A DNA stretch of 64,000 nucleotides from CAZENU01 sp965117035 (GTDB lineage: Bacteria; Chloroflexota; Dehalococcoidia; Lucifugimonadales; CAZENU01): assembly GCA_965117035.1 (NCBI GenBank), contig OZ220748.1:806001-870000 (forward strand), read 5' to 3'. Positions 41,838-51,438 of this stretch are shown here, in pieces. The notes under the pieces were generated by a model. That model saw only the letters and a program-made list of their open reading frames with translations. It made no database searches and was not told where the DNA came from. How positions within the stretch are numbered: position 1 is the first letter of the stretch; the number at the start of each line of letters is the position of its first letter. The position numbers were made by a program, and so were the translations under genes.

Positions 41838-43601
41838 CTACTGGATGGCGACTTCCTTCAGCTTGGGAACGATCATCGGCGTCAGCCTGTAGCCGGATAC
41901 GTGCGGCTTGATCAGCACGTACTGCTCGCCCGAGAACCAGCGCGGCAGCCACGCGGCATCGTTCACGATCATCTGCTCGGCCTGATGGTACAACTCAATG
42001 CGCCTGGCCGGGTCCGGCTCCGTCCGAGCCTCCTCGAGCACGGCATCGACCGCCGGGTTCGAGTAGTTGCTGTGGTTGATTCCGCTGTCCGTGTGGAACA
42101 GTATGTCCAGGAAGTCCTGCGGGTCCGGGTAGTCGGCCTGCCAGCCGGACGTGTATGCCTGGAATTTCTTCCTGTCCAGGTCGTCCAGGAAGGTGGCCCA
42201 CTCCACCTGCTCGATGTCCACCTCGACCCCGAGCACCTGTCTCCACATCTGCAGGATCACCTCGACGTCCAGGCCGACGGTGCCGCCGGTGCCGGGTACC
42301 GATAGCGTGATCCTCGGCAGGTCGTCGGGGCTGCCGGAGACGCCTTCCAGGTAGTCCTGCGCCGACGCGTAGTGCGGGCTGTCCGGGTCCACCCGCGTCA
42401 GGAACGCCCCGTACTTCGACTCGGCCATGAGCCGCTGTGCCTTGTCCGGGTCGTATCTGAGGCCGACGAGATCGGGGTTGTAACCGGGGAAGTCGGGCGG
42501 CAGGATGCCGTACGCGGGATACACGAGGTTGGACAGCACGTCGCGCGCGATCAGCTCCTTGTTGACGGCGTGGTTGAGCGCCTGGCGGACGCGAACGTCG
42601 TCGAACGGCGGCCGCGTGGGGTTGAAGCCGATGTAGGAGATGTCGAAGCCGGGCGGGGCGACGCGCAGGTCCTTGTTCCTGGGGTCGCTCTCGTCCAGGA
42701 CCGCGTCCAGGTCGAAGAGGCCGACGCCGGTGATGTCTATCTCGTCGTTGTCGTACATGGCCATCGACTGGCCGCCGGCGAGGTTCATGTGTATCACGTC
42801 GACCTTGGCCGGCTCCCTGTAGTATTCGGCAAAGCGCTCCAGGATGAGCCGGTCTCCGATCCGGTATTCGCGGACCTTGAAGGGCCCGGTGCCCACGGCA
42901 TCGTCTACCCACCAGTCGCTCCCGCCGGTCTCGACGGTCTCGCGGTCGACGACGAACGCCGTGGGGTACGACATCTTGGCGAGGAAGTACGCGACGGGCG
43001 CGTCGATGGTCAGCTGGAGCGTCAGGTCGTCGATCACTGTGATGCCGACGATTTCAGAGGCGCGTCCCTCGACGTAGTCATCGAAGCCCTTGAGGTCGTT
43101 GAGATACGTATCGGCGACGGGCGAAGCCGTTTCGGGATTCGCCGCCCGCTCCATCGACCACTTGAAGTCGTGCGCCGTGACGGGCGTGCCGTTGTGGAAC
43201 GTGACGCCCTCCCTGAGCTTGAACGTGTAGACGACGCCGTCGTCGATGCTCCAGCTCTCGGCAATGTCGGGGACCAGCTTCAGGTCCGTGTCGAGGGCGA
43301 CCAGTCCGCTGAAGACCTCGACGACTATCCCCGCTGACGTCGTGTCCGACGTGAGGTGCGGGTCCATCGTCGGCGGGTCGCTCCACAGCCTTCGGAAGAC
43401 ACCGCCCTCGGGCGGCGCGGTGATCCCGCCGCCGTCGTCCGCTCGCGCGGAAGGCGTATCGGCCTGTTCGGCGGCTGGCTCGGCGGCGGCCTCTGACGGC
43501 GCGGGTGTCGGATCGGCGCCGTCGCCGCAGGCTGCCGCCGCCACCGCGAACGCGATCAACAGTATCGGCAGAAGCGCGATCATAGCCTTCGTCTTGTACA
43601 T
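41838..43601 (-). CDS. ABC transporter solute-binding protein, family 5 (first operon)
   Basis: 587 residues. Signal with lipobox (LLIAFAVAAAAC, Cys 25). A Pro/Ala-rich tether then a family-5 fold: WSDPPTMDPHLTSDTTSAG near residue 73, GVTFHNGTPVTAHDFKWSMERA near residue 132, FNPTRPPFDDVRVRQALNHAVNKE near residue 330 and SGWQADYPDPQDFLDILFHTDSG near residue 490. Binds peptides or other oligomers for the permeases encoded downstream. Distinct from the four tandem binding proteins at 55.9-64 kb. Confidence 0.93.
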   Translation of the reverse strand: MYKTKAMIALLPILLIAFAVAAAACGDGADPTPAPSEAAAEPAAEQADTPSARADDGGGITAPPEGGVFRRLWSDPPTMDPHLTSDTTSAGIVVEVFSGLVALDTDLKLVPDIAESWSIDDGVVYTFKLREGVTFHNGTPVTAHDFKWSMERAANPETASPVADTYLNDLKGFDDYVEGRASEIVGITVIDDLTLQLTIDAPVAYFLAKMSYPTAFVVDRETVETGGSDWWVDDAVGTGPFKVREYRIGDRLILERFAEYYREPAKVDVIHMNLAGGQSMAMYDNDEIDITGVGLFDLDAVLDESDPRNKDLRVAPPGFDISYIGFNPTRPPFDDVRVRQALNHAVNKELIARDVLSNLVYPAYGILPPDFPGYNPDLVGLRYDPDKAQRLMAESKYGAFLTRVDPDSPHYASAQDYLEGVSGSPDDLPRITLSVPGTGGTVGLDVEVILQMWRQVLGVEVDIEQVEWATFLDDLDRKKFQAYTSGWQADYPDPQDFLDILFHTDSGINHSNYSNPAVDAVLEEARTEPDPARRIELYHQAEQMIVNDAAWLPRWFSGEQYVLIKPHVSGYRLTPMIVPKLKEVAIQ

Positions 43602-43661
43602 CCCTGGCCTCCTGGGTGCTTTGATTCTACAGGTTAGACGTCGGTCCGGCCCCGCGCGGTT

Positions 43662-44796
43662 CTAGCGATCAGCCGGCGTCCCTTCCTTGCTCCCGGTATC
43701 TCTGCCCATCGTGTGAGCGAGATAGGCGTTCACGAAGCCGTCCAGCGCGCCGTCCAGCACGCCGTCGGCGTCCGATGTTTCGAATTCTGTCCTGTGGTCC
43801 TTCACCAGTTTGTACGGCTGCAGGACATAGCTGCGGATCTGGTTGCCCCACTCCGCCGAGACGTGGGCGCCCTTGAGCCTTGCCACGTCCTCGGCCCTCT
43901 GCTTCATTTCGAGCTCCATCAGCCGGGCCAGCAGTATCTTCATCGCGATGGCCTTGTTCTGGTACTGCGACCTCTCGTTCTGGCAGCTCACCTTGATGCC
44001 GGTCGGCACGTGGGTTATCCGGACGGCCGTCGAGTTCTTCTGTACGCTCTGGCCTCCCGCGCCCCCGGCTCGGAATACGTCGATCTTGAGGTCTCCGGGG
44101 TCGACCGCCACGTCGCCCTCCTCGTCCGCTTCGGGCAGCACCTCTACGAGGGCGAAGGACGTGTGCCTGGCGTGGTCGGCGTCGAACGGCGAGAGCCTGA
44201 CGAGCCTGTGCACGCCCCTCTCGCCCTTCAGGTACCCGTAGGCGTAGTCCCCCGATACCTGGAGGACGGCGCTCTTGAAGCCGGCTTCCTCGCCCGGCGA
44301 TATGTCGAGGGTTCGCGCCTCGTATCCCCTGCTCTCTGCCCACCTGACGTACATGCGCGCGAGCATCTCGGCCCAGTCCTGCGACTCTATCCCGCCGGCG
44401 CCGGAGTGCAGCGCCATAATCGCGTCGCGCCGGTCGTGCCGCCCGGAGAGCACCAGCTTGAACTCCAGCTCCTCGAGCCGGGCGGTTACCCTGTCGAGGT
44501 CGGCCGCGAGGGTGTCCCCAAGCGATTCGTCCTGCTCTTCAGAGGCCAGGTCGATCAGCTCGCCGATGGAGCCGACCTCCCTCTCGAGCGATCTCCATTC
44601 GTCGACCTCGGTCTTGAGTCCGGCCAACGTCCGCATCTTGTCCTGGGCCCGATGGGCGTCGTCCCAGAACGCCGGAGCGGCGCTCTCTCGCTCCAGGGTC
44701 GCGATATGTCGTTCCTTGGAGTCCACGTCAAAGACGCACCATTATCTTCGAGATGCGGTCGGCGATTTCGGCCACTGTGGCTCTCATCTCATACAT
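43662..44796 (-). CDS. prfB: Peptide chain release factor 2, with programmed +1 frameshift
   Basis: Translation starts at ATG 44794-44796 and runs 22 codons to CTT-TGA; a +1 slip at CTTTGAC (44727-44733) enters the main frame ending at 43662, giving about 377 residues. The main frame has the RF2 tripeptide SPF (about 202-204) for UGA/UAA recognition and GGQ (about 247-249) for peptide release, with VQKNSTAVRITHVPTG following. Release of UGA and UAA stops. The recoding site makes synthesis depend on slow UGA decoding, so RF2 regulates itself. The usual strong internal Shine-Dalgarno is weak here (GGTG). Adjacent to no related gene. Confidence 0.95.
44727..44733 (-). other. prfB: prfB programmed frameshift site CTTTGAC
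   Basis: Minus strand reads CTT TGA C: leucine codon, in-frame UGA, then C. Skipping the U joins the 22-codon leader (ending IMVRL) to GAC GTG GAC TCC of the main frame. Heptamer identical to the classic bacterial RF2 site; the upstream purine stretch is only AATGGTG. Confidence 0.93.
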
Positions 44797-44896
44797 AGTT
44801 ATACGACATATCTCCGTGTTCGGATTTCGAGGTGTGCAACAACGCTGTCGACGGCCGCGAGAAAGCCCCTCCGGCATCTCGCGAAGCGCTGCCCGG

Positions 44897-44902
44897 ATTA
44901 TA
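44897..44902 (-). promoter_or_regulatory. Possible prfB -10 element
   Basis: TATAAT on the minus strand, about 100 nt upstream of the prfB start. No good -35 is seen at the usual distance; GC-rich DNA precedes it. Confidence 0.35.
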
Positions 44903-44960
44903 TCAGGGCGGGCCGCCCGCCCGTCGGCGCCGGGTAGCCGACGGGCGGAGTCCGGGCGGG

Positions 44961-46784
44961 CTATGCGCGCTGCAGCGGCAGCACCACGTGTGACGGCCGC
45001 TTCGCGTCGTGGAAGACGCTCTGGACGGCAACCTGGTAGGAGCGTTCGAGGCCCAGCGGCCCCCCGGTGTTGGGATTGACGTCGAACCGCGGCCAGTTGC
45101 TGCTGCTGATATCGAGGCGAACACGGTGCCCGGCTCTGAACACATACGAGGTCGGATACAGCTCGAAGACGAACTCGTACGGCTCGCCCGGCGCCATCAT
45201 CTCGGGGCTCTCCCAGCCGTTGCGGTACCGGGCCCGGATGATCGAGTCCGTGATGTTGATCGCCAGCCCCCCGGCGTAGTCTCCGCCCGACGGGTAGACG
45301 TCGAGCAGCTTCGCGGTGAAGTCTGTGTCCACGGCGGAGGAGGCCGCCCACAGGTGCATCTCGATCGGCCCCGTCGCCTCGACGTCCTCCTCCAGCACGG
45401 GCGTCAGGAAGGACAGTACGTCGGCCCTGGAGTTGAGCGGCAGGGTGTCCTCGAAGCCGTGGAAGTCGAGCCTGCCCTTCTGGTCGTAGGCGCCGGCCCT
45501 CATGATGACGTCCGCGGCCGAGAGACCGCCCCCCATCGTTGGCACCGGGTCTTTGGGGTCGAACGTGTAGGTTGTGGGAGCGGACGCGCCGTCCCCGGGC
45601 CGGTCGGGGGACAGCGACCCGTCGCCGTGGATGTAGTACGGCGTGAACTCGGTGCCGGGCAGCGGCCAGTCCGGCTCGCCGCGCCACCGGCCTCCGTGCG
45701 ACAGCCGGCCCGCGTCGTTGCGGTCCTGTCGGTCGCCGGGGTCCATGGTGAAGATCGTAACCGGGGACCACCCCGCGACGGGCGTGTGCAGCCCCTTGAG
45801 ATAGTGGTCGAACCACTGCAGCCTGAAGTCGTTCAGGTGAACGTGGGACTCGGTGCCAAAGTCGACTTCTCCCGCAAAGGTGACCTCCCACCCGCCGTGC
45901 GTCCACGGGCCCATGACGAGCCTCTGGTCGGTCTTCTTCATCTTGCTCAGGGCAACGAAGTTCTCGCAGGTGGCCCTCGCGTACGAGTCGTACCATCCTC
46001 CTATGTACATCGTCGGCACGTCGGCGTGCTCCTCGTAGTACTCGGAGATGGCGTAGCCCCGCTGCTTCCAGTAGTCGTCGTAGTCGCCGCGGGTGAGGAT
46101 GTCGATGGCCCACCGCTCGTACGAGGGCAGTCGACTCAGGATCGTCGCGCCCTCGCGCAACGGGTACCGGTCTACGATCTGGGGCATGTCCTCGTTGAAG
46201 GCCTTCTCCAGAGCGGCGCGCAGGTCCGGGTCTGCCTGGGCCTCTTTGCTGGTGCACGCCATCCGGAAGACGTAGACGTGGAACCGCTGCTCGAGAGCGC
46301 CGTTCTGCCTCATCGAGCAGTGGTAGTAGTTCGAGGCGCCGACGCCGACGATCATCGTAGCGAGCCCGGGCGGGTCCAGCGTCGCCAGGGCGGACTGGTC
46401 GCTGCCGGAGTAGGAGCTTCCCAGGGTCCCGACCTGGCCGTCGCTCCACGGCTGCCCGGCGATCCACTGGACCGTGTCGTAGCCGTCGGGCGCCTCCTTC
46501 GCGAAGGCGTACCACTCGCCCTCCGAGTCGAACCTGCCCCTGACGTCCTGTATCGCGCAGACGTAGCCGCGGCGGGCGAAGTACTTGCCGTTCGTGACGG
46601 CGCTGGGATTTCTCCTGTTGTAGGGCGTGCGTTCCAGGAGGACGGGAAATCTGCCGGGGACGCGGCGGCCGCCGACCGCGGGATAGTAGATGTCCGTCGC
46701 CAGCCTGGCGCCGTCCCGCATCGGCATCATCACGCGCTGGTCGCAGACGACTTCGTACTCCTGGTGAGAACCCTCGTAGCTCAT
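44961..46784 (-). CDS. CocE/NonD family hydrolase
   Basis: 607 residues from ATG 46782-46784 (GGAGG 7 nt upstream); the frame extends to 47018 without signal. N-terminal alpha/beta-hydrolase: MPMRDGARLATDIYYPAV near residue 20, VCAIQDVRGRFDSEG near residue 78, and nucleophile in GTLGSSYSGSDQSALA near residue 122 (GxSYxG). The acid Asp is in GGWYDSYARA near residue 270 and His in MGPWTHGGWE near residue 298. The C-terminal X-Pro-dipeptidase-like jelly-roll (PSYVFRAGHRVRLDISSSNWPRFD) is present. Family members hydrolyse esters such as cocaine, glutaryl-cephalosporin or X-Pro peptides; substrate here unknown. Confidence 0.9.
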   Translation of the reverse strand: MSYEGSHQEYEVVCDQRVMMPMRDGARLATDIYYPAVGGRRVPGRFPVLLERTPYNRRNPSAVTNGKYFARRGYVCAIQDVRGRFDSEGEWYAFAKEAPDGYDTVQWIAGQPWSDGQVGTLGSSYSGSDQSALATLDPPGLATMIVGVGASNYYHCSMRQNGALEQRFHVYVFRMACTSKEAQADPDLRAALEKAFNEDMPQIVDRYPLREGATILSRLPSYERWAIDILTRGDYDDYWKQRGYAISEYYEEHADVPTMYIGGWYDSYARATCENFVALSKMKKTDQRLVMGPWTHGGWEVTFAGEVDFGTESHVHLNDFRLQWFDHYLKGLHTPVAGWSPVTIFTMDPGDRQDRNDAGRLSHGGRWRGEPDWPLPGTEFTPYYIHGDGSLSPDRPGDGASAPTTYTFDPKDPVPTMGGGLSAADVIMRAGAYDQKGRLDFHGFEDTLPLNSRADVLSFLTPVLEEDVEATGPIEMHLWAASSAVDTDFTAKLLDVYPSGGDYAGGLAINITDSIIRARYRNGWESPEMMAPGEPYEFVFELYPTSYVFRAGHRVRLDISSSNWPRFDVNPNTGGPLGLERSYQVAVQSVFHDAKRPSHVVLPLQRA

Positions 46785-47039
46785 GCGTAAACCTCCACGT
46801 TGCTGCCGGGCCGACCGCGGGCGGCGGCGCCGATTCTTGCCCGGATTCTGACCTATGCTACCGATTGCCTGGCCCGTTGCCAAATGGTAGGCTCCAGATG
46901 CCGGCCCTTTCCGCGCCGACCGGTTGGGGCGGCTCCCATGGACCGTGCCCGCATCCGTTCGCGCCCATGGGCCGACGCGTGGAGTCGGGGCCGGCGAGGG
47001 CCCGCCGGAAGGCGGCACGCGCCCGGCGAATTTCGACGG

Positions 47040-47068
47040 TTGCAGGGCGCCGCATTTCGTGGTATGCT
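47040..47068 (+). promoter_or_regulatory. Predicted rpoD promoter
   Basis: TTGCAG (47040-47045) and TATGCT (47063-47068) are spaced by exactly 17 nt, 228 nt upstream of the sigma-factor gene. The long leader (47069-47295) shows no identifiable riboswitch. The interval 46785-47039 has no recognisable gene. Confidence 0.45.
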
Positions 47069-47295
47069 TCGGCTAGGATTGTGGAAATCGGCGCGCCCCA
47101 AATCGCGGACTGCCATGCGGAGGGGGAGTTCCCCAAGCCGCAGGCCGCTCACCTGCGGCCGCCGCGGTCGACCTCGCCGACACCCGTTTCGACGATACCG
47201 CAAGGATCGCCAATCCGTCGCATCCGATCCGCGCTCGAGTCCCCAACGTTGTGACAGCCGCCCCTTTGACATAGCAAAGGATTGGAACCCAAGTA

Positions 47296-48813
47296 ATGGA
47301 ATCACAGGTTACCGACGAGAGGGCAGACATCGACGTCATGGAGGACGAGTCAACACCACGGGAGCAGTTGGAGACTCTGTGGGACGCCCGGCCTCGGAGC
47401 AACGACGCGTACGGGAGCGTCGAAGAGGAGTCCGCGGGGTACTTCGTCCAGCGCGCCGACGGCGAGCTGGAGTACCGGTCCGGCATGGACGGGGAGCGCC
47501 AGGCTGTCCCGCAGCCCGACCCCTCCGCTGCCGACGGTACCGACGACACGATAAGGATGTACCTCCGCGACATCGGCAAGGTCGCTCTCCTTACCAAGCC
47601 GGAGGAGCGGACGCTGGCGCGCCAGATCGAGGCTGCCAAGCACATCACGACCATCGAAGACGAGCTTGCGGACGAAGGCGCGGAGGCCAGCGCCGCGGGC
47701 GTCGCCAAGCGCATGATCGAACGTCTCTCCGCGTCGGAGGAGCTCGCCGGAGCGGTATCCGCCCACCTCGGTCTCGGCAAAGAGCCGACGATCATGGAGC
47801 TCGTATACGACCCCGACATCAGGGAGACGCTCGACGGCGATCTGCCGGAGGAACTGGTCAACGCGATCGCCGACTCGGTCAATCGCGACCCCAAGGAGGT
47901 CCGGGACGAGATGGTCGGCCTGTCGCTCGACTGCCGACTGCTGCCGCCCGAAGCCGTGGGCGCCCTCGGCGGGGGCCTGACCCTGAGCGAGCTGGCGCAG
48001 CAGCGGGACTCCGGCGACCTCGCCGAGCGGCTGCAGGACAACGAGCCGCTGCTCACCCGGTACTTCACCCGCACCAAGGACGAGGGCGCGGCGGCGCAGC
48101 GCCACCTGGCGGAGGCCAATCTCCGGCTCGTCGTGAGCGTCGCCAAGAAGTATCTCGGCCGCGGTCTCGGCCTGCTCGACCTGATCCAGGAGGGCAACAT
48201 CGGTCTCATGCGCGGCGTCGAGAAGTTCGACTACCGCAGGGGCTACAAGTTCAGCACGTACGCGCACTGGTGGATACGGCAGGCGGTGACCCGGTCCATC
48301 GCGGACCAGTCCCGCACGATCAGGATCCCGGTCCACATGACCGAGATCATGAACAAGCTGCAGCAGGTCACCCGGCGCCTCGTGCAGGAGTACGGCCGCG
48401 AGCCGACGACCCAGGAGATCGGCGAGCGCATGGAGGTGACGCCGGAGCGCGTCAGGGAGATCATCCAGTACTTCCAGATACCGGCGTCGCTGGAGACGCC
48501 GATAGGCGACGAGACCGAGACCCACCTGGGCGACTTCATCGAGGACAAGAACACCCCGGGCCCCTCGGACGCCGCCACCTACCAGCTGCTGAAGGAGCAG
48601 ATCGAGGACACGCTCCACACGCTCAGTGAGCGCGAGGCGCAGGTGCTTCAGCTCCGGTTCGGCCTGATCGACGGCCGGATTCGCACCCTCGAGGAGGTCG
48701 GATCGGTCTTCGGCGTCACGCGAGAGCGGATCCGCCAGGTCGAGGCGATGGCGCTTCGCAAGCTGCGCCACCCCAGCCGCTCGAAGAAGCTCAGGGACTT
48801 CCTCGACGACTAG
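47296..48813 (+). CDS. rpoD: Principal RNA polymerase sigma-70 factor (RpoD/SigA)
   Basis: 505 residues. Region 1.2 is DDTIRMYLRDIGKVALLTKPEE near residue 80; regions 2.1-2.4 run from NLRLVVSVAKKYLGRGLGLLD to KFSTYAHWWIRQAVTRSIADQ (about residues 278-340), with the -10-recognition residues intact; region 3 starts RTIRIPVHM; region 4.2 is TLEEVGSVFGVTRERIRQVEAMALRKL near residue 465. An acidic N-terminus and a helical insert of about 150 residues lie before region 2, as in other principal factors. Upstream of the start the ribosome site is weak. Transcribes housekeeping genes; the TTGACA/TATAAT boxes seen in this window fit its specificity. Confidence 0.95.
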   Translation: MESQVTDERADIDVMEDESTPREQLETLWDARPRSNDAYGSVEEESAGYFVQRADGELEYRSGMDGERQAVPQPDPSAADGTDDTIRMYLRDIGKVALLTKPEERTLARQIEAAKHITTIEDELADEGAEASAAGVAKRMIERLSASEELAGAVSAHLGLGKEPTIMELVYDPDIRETLDGDLPEELVNAIADSVNRDPKEVRDEMVGLSLDCRLLPPEAVGALGGGLTLSELAQQRDSGDLAERLQDNEPLLTRYFTRTKDEGAAAQRHLAEANLRLVVSVAKKYLGRGLGLLDLIQEGNIGLMRGVEKFDYRRGYKFSTYAHWWIRQAVTRSIADQSRTIRIPVHMTEIMNKLQQVTRRLVQEYGREPTTQEIGERMEVTPERVREIIQYFQIPASLETPIGDETETHLGDFIEDKNTPGPSDAATYQLLKEQIEDTLHTLSEREAQVLQLRFGLIDGRIRTLEEVGSVFGVTRERIRQVEAMALRKLRHPSRSKKLRDFLDD

Positions 48814-48882
48814 CGGCGCGTCCGCGGAGTTCCCCACTCAGCCGCATCAGTGTCAGGGAGCAGCGCCGGCCTGGCGCAGCTG

Positions 48883-49400
48883 CCGAGTTCCCTGCTCCGC
48901 CGCGTCGATCCCCGGCCGCGTCCTCCGTCTATCGTCGAATCACGCCAGCCGGAGGACGCACGGTAACCCCTTGACACCCAGGGGCTGCGTCGACCTGGGC
49001 GGCCGCGGAAGTCCCCTGCTCTGCCGCCGTCGATCCGCGCTGGCATCCAGCCGGCCGCTTCCTCCGTCCATCGTCGAGTCACGCCGGTCGGCGGGCGCAC
49101 GGTAACTGTTCAGACTCGAGGTGTCCGCACAACCCGTTCACCCCGAGTAGCGAAGCGTATCGAGGGGCGCACGCAGCCTTGCCGCCAATACTCGTCTCGG
49201 CCCCGCCAGGAGACTCGGTTGTGCCGGCCCTTCGATACACCCCGACGAAGCGTCGGGCCACCCAGGGCGAACGGGGTCCGCTGCGGCATCCCGCCGGGCC
49301 GCTTCCTCCGCGGGTGGGATCGTCGAATCACGCCAGCCGGAGGCCGCACGAGAGCGCCTTGACTCCCAAGGGAGGAGCAACCGACCTGGCGGGGCCGCCC
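48883..49400. repeat. Imperfect repeats in the rpoD - transport operon spacer
   Basis: The words CCGC-TCCTCCGTC-ATCGTCGA-TCACGCC-G followed by CGCACGG recur at about 48916, 49056 and 49303, with GTCCCCTGCTC-GCCGC at 48885 and 49008. The period is about 125-140 bp. The second repeat is followed directly by the repeat at 49102-49277. No gene is credible in 48814-49409. Confidence 0.6.
49102..49277 (-). repeat. GTGAACGGG-family intergenic repeat with IS66-like end
   Basis: Reads GTAACTGTTCAGACTCGAGG then CACCCCGAGTAGCG and CCGACGAAGCGTCGG; it matches, inverted, 62387-62543 closely apart from a small insertion (AAGCGTATCGAGGGGCG). Its end resembles the terminal repeat of the IS66 element at 8116-9571. 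Confidence 0.7.
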
Positions 49401-49409
49401 GGAAGGCGG

Positions 49410-50525
49410 CTACGAGGAGCGGTACGGGTCCAGCCAGCCGCGGAGGCCGATGCCGAACAGGTTGAAGCCGAGGATGGCTACCAGGAACGCCAGGGCCGGC
49501 ATCAGCGGCAGCCACGGCTTGTTGAACAGCAGCAACCGTGAGCCCGACAGCATGCCGCCCCACTCCGCCGCCTGCACGACTCTCAGCGACTGGGGGACGC
49601 TCGAAGGGGCACGCTCCCCGAACACGATGCCGATGAACCCCAGTTCGGCCAGGATCAGCGTCGCCGCGCTGAGCTCGAGGGCGAACGCGGGCAGCAACTG
49701 AGGCGCGAGGTTCGGGAACACGTGCCGTCGAATCAGGTGGCCGGGCGTAGAACCCAGCGTACGGGCGCCCTCCATGTAGGGTTGCGCCTTGATCCACGCG
49801 ATTGCGCCATTGACGAGGTTTGTCAGCTCGGCCCAGCCGGTCAGCGCGAGGCCGAGCAGGAAGACGCCGAATCCCTGCTGCGGTCCGATCGATACGATGA
49901 ACAGGTATGCGAACAGCAGGCTGGGCACGGAGGCCGATACCTGCGCCAGCGACAGTATCTGCTGGCTGACGCCGCTCTGCCTCCAGCCCGCGACCCCTCC
50001 CAGCCCGACACCGATCGTCAGCCTGAGCACCGTCGCCGCGAGGGCCAGCCCCAGGGTCAGGCGCGTGCCGTAGATGATCTGGGTGAGCACGTCGCGGCCT
50101 TCGTGGTCGGTGCCGAGCGGATAGGGCGGGCTCGGCGGAATGGGCGGCGCCATCAGCTCGCCCTGGATCATCTGGAGAAAACGGCCTATGTCCAGGTCCT
50201 TCTCATACGGCGCCAACACCTGTGGCGTGAACGCCGCCACGATGAGAACGAGGACTATGACACTGCCCAATACGAGGGAAGTGTTCGAGAGAAACCGCAC
50301 GCCGCCGGTGACGACCCGCTCCGTCAAGCTCCTTCCGAGCCTGATCTCGGTCCGCTCTCGGAGGGCCCGCCGCCTCATCCAGGCAGACACCTTGACGTGC
50401 GGTAGCCACTGCCGGAGCACCTGGCTGAGCACAACCAGGGCGATGACCAGGGCGATCAGCACCCAGGAGAACCTCATCCACCAGACGCTCACCGGCGGGG
50501 GCGTAGGAGCCCTTAGCTGCATCAC
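49410..50525 (-). CDS. Peptide-type ABC permease, DppC type (second pair)
   Basis: 371 residues. A long N-terminal part with one extra span (WVLIALVIALVVLSQ) precedes the usual DppC core: GTDHEGRDVLTQIIYGTRLTLG near residue 140 and the EAA loop MEGARTLGSTPGHLIRRHVFPN near residue 255. It ends ALAFLVAILGFNLFGIGLRGWLDPY, standard. The paired DppB-type gene is 28 nt upstream. Last gene of the six-gene operon. Confidence 0.9.
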   Translation of the reverse strand: MMQLRAPTPPPVSVWWMRFSWVLIALVIALVVLSQVLRQWLPHVKVSAWMRRRALRERTEIRLGRSLTERVVTGGVRFLSNTSLVLGSVIVLVLIVAAFTPQVLAPYEKDLDIGRFLQMIQGELMAPPIPPSPPYPLGTDHEGRDVLTQIIYGTRLTLGLALAATVLRLTIGVGLGGVAGWRQSGVSQQILSLAQVSASVPSLLFAYLFIVSIGPQQGFGVFLLGLALTGWAELTNLVNGAIAWIKAQPYMEGARTLGSTPGHLIRRHVFPNLAPQLLPAFALELSAATLILAELGFIGIVFGERAPSSVPQSLRVVQAAEWGGMLSGSRLLLFNKPWLPLMPALAFLVAILGFNLFGIGLRGWLDPYRSS

Positions 50526-50553
50526 TTTGCCACGTCCCTGTCTCTACCCAGCC

Positions 50554-51438
50554 TCAAGTCGTCCCCGTTTCCAACGCGGCCATTCGCTTGTCGATCTGGC
50601 GGATGGCCAGCCTGATGAGTACGTTCACCACGAACAGCGTCGCGGCGATCGACACGAGCAGGTAGGCAGCCTGGATGCTGTCCCGCCCCAGGACCGCCTG
50701 CAGCAGATAGTAGCCGACGCCCGCCCAGTTGAAGAGCCACTCGATCACGAAGACGCTGCTCAGCGCGAAGAAGAAGGAGGAGTTGACCGCCGTCAGCACC
50801 GGAAGGGCTATGTTCGGCAGGATGTGCCACCCGAGGATGCCGCGGTAACGCAAACCCTTCGCGTATGCCGTCCGCACGTAGTCGCGATGGATCACCTCCT
50901 GGAGCGCTCCGATCGTCACCTGCGCCATGTAGGCCATGGGGCGGACCGAGAGCACGAGTGCGGGCGCGATCAACCGCCGGGGATCCAGGATCTCCACGCT
51001 TGGATCGAGGAGCACGAACCGTATCCCGAAGAACGGGCTGATATACCGCACGAAGGCGAGCAGAACGAAGATGCCGAGCAGGAAGCTCGGAGTCAACACT
51101 CCGAGGAAGCTGATGTACGACGCGACGCCGGCGATCCTGGAGCCGGGCCTGAGTCCGCTGATCAGGCCGAGGCCGATCCCGATCAGCGAGCCCAGCGCCA
51201 CCGAGGTCAGCAGCAGCAGCATCGTCCGCAGATAGGCCTCGCCCACGAACGACCACGTGTCCGTGTGCTCGTGGATGCTGGTCAGGAAGTCGTAGTAGCT
51301 CTTGAACGTGTCGCGCAGCGCCTCGAACGACGCGTACAAGGTCCGCAGGACCGGATGATCAAGGGTCGCGAAGGCGAAGAACGTTACTAGCAGGACTACC
51401 AGCGCCAGCCGGTAGCCGACGATCAGAAAGGTTCGCAG
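50554..51438 (-). CDS. Peptide-type ABC permease, DppB type (second pair), probable CTG start
   Basis: About 294 residues if translation begins at CTG 51436-51438. The first TTG in frame is at 51339 and would remove the first membrane span (FLIVGYRLALVVLLVTFFAF), which is clearly coding. A stop is 12 nt upstream of the CTG; GAGAGG lies 7 nt before it; no ATG, GTG or TTG occurs between. The core has GLRPGSRIAGVASYISFLGVLTPSFLLGIF, RDYVRTAYAKGLRYRGILGWHILPN as EAA loop, and WLFNWAGVGYYLLQAVLGRD. It starts 17 nt after the ATPase stop, so coupling is likely. Confidence 0.85.
   Translation of the reverse strand: MRTFLIVGYRLALVVLLVTFFAFATLDHPVLRTLYASFEALRDTFKSYYDFLTSIHEHTDTWSFVGEAYLRTMLLLLTSVALGSLIGIGLGLISGLRPGSRIAGVASYISFLGVLTPSFLLGIFVLLAFVRYISPFFGIRFVLLDPSVEILDPRRLIAPALVLSVRPMAYMAQVTIGALQEVIHRDYVRTAYAKGLRYRGILGWHILPNIALPVLTAVNSSFFFALSSVFVIEWLFNWAGVGYYLLQAVLGRDSIQAAYLLVSIAATLFVVNVLIRLAIRQIDKRMAALETGTT

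Noticed and set aside
44728..46515. 595-residue minus-strand frame ending at the prfB TGA
   Set aside because: Only its last 22 codons are real (the prfB leader); the rest is a shadow of the CocE gene in another frame.
46865..47254. 129-residue frame upstream of rpoD
   Set aside because: No family resemblance and no ribosome site; it spans the predicted rpoD promoter.
47069..47295. Riboswitch in the rpoD leader
   Set aside because: Several GC-rich inverted stretches occur but none matches a known riboswitch core by eye.
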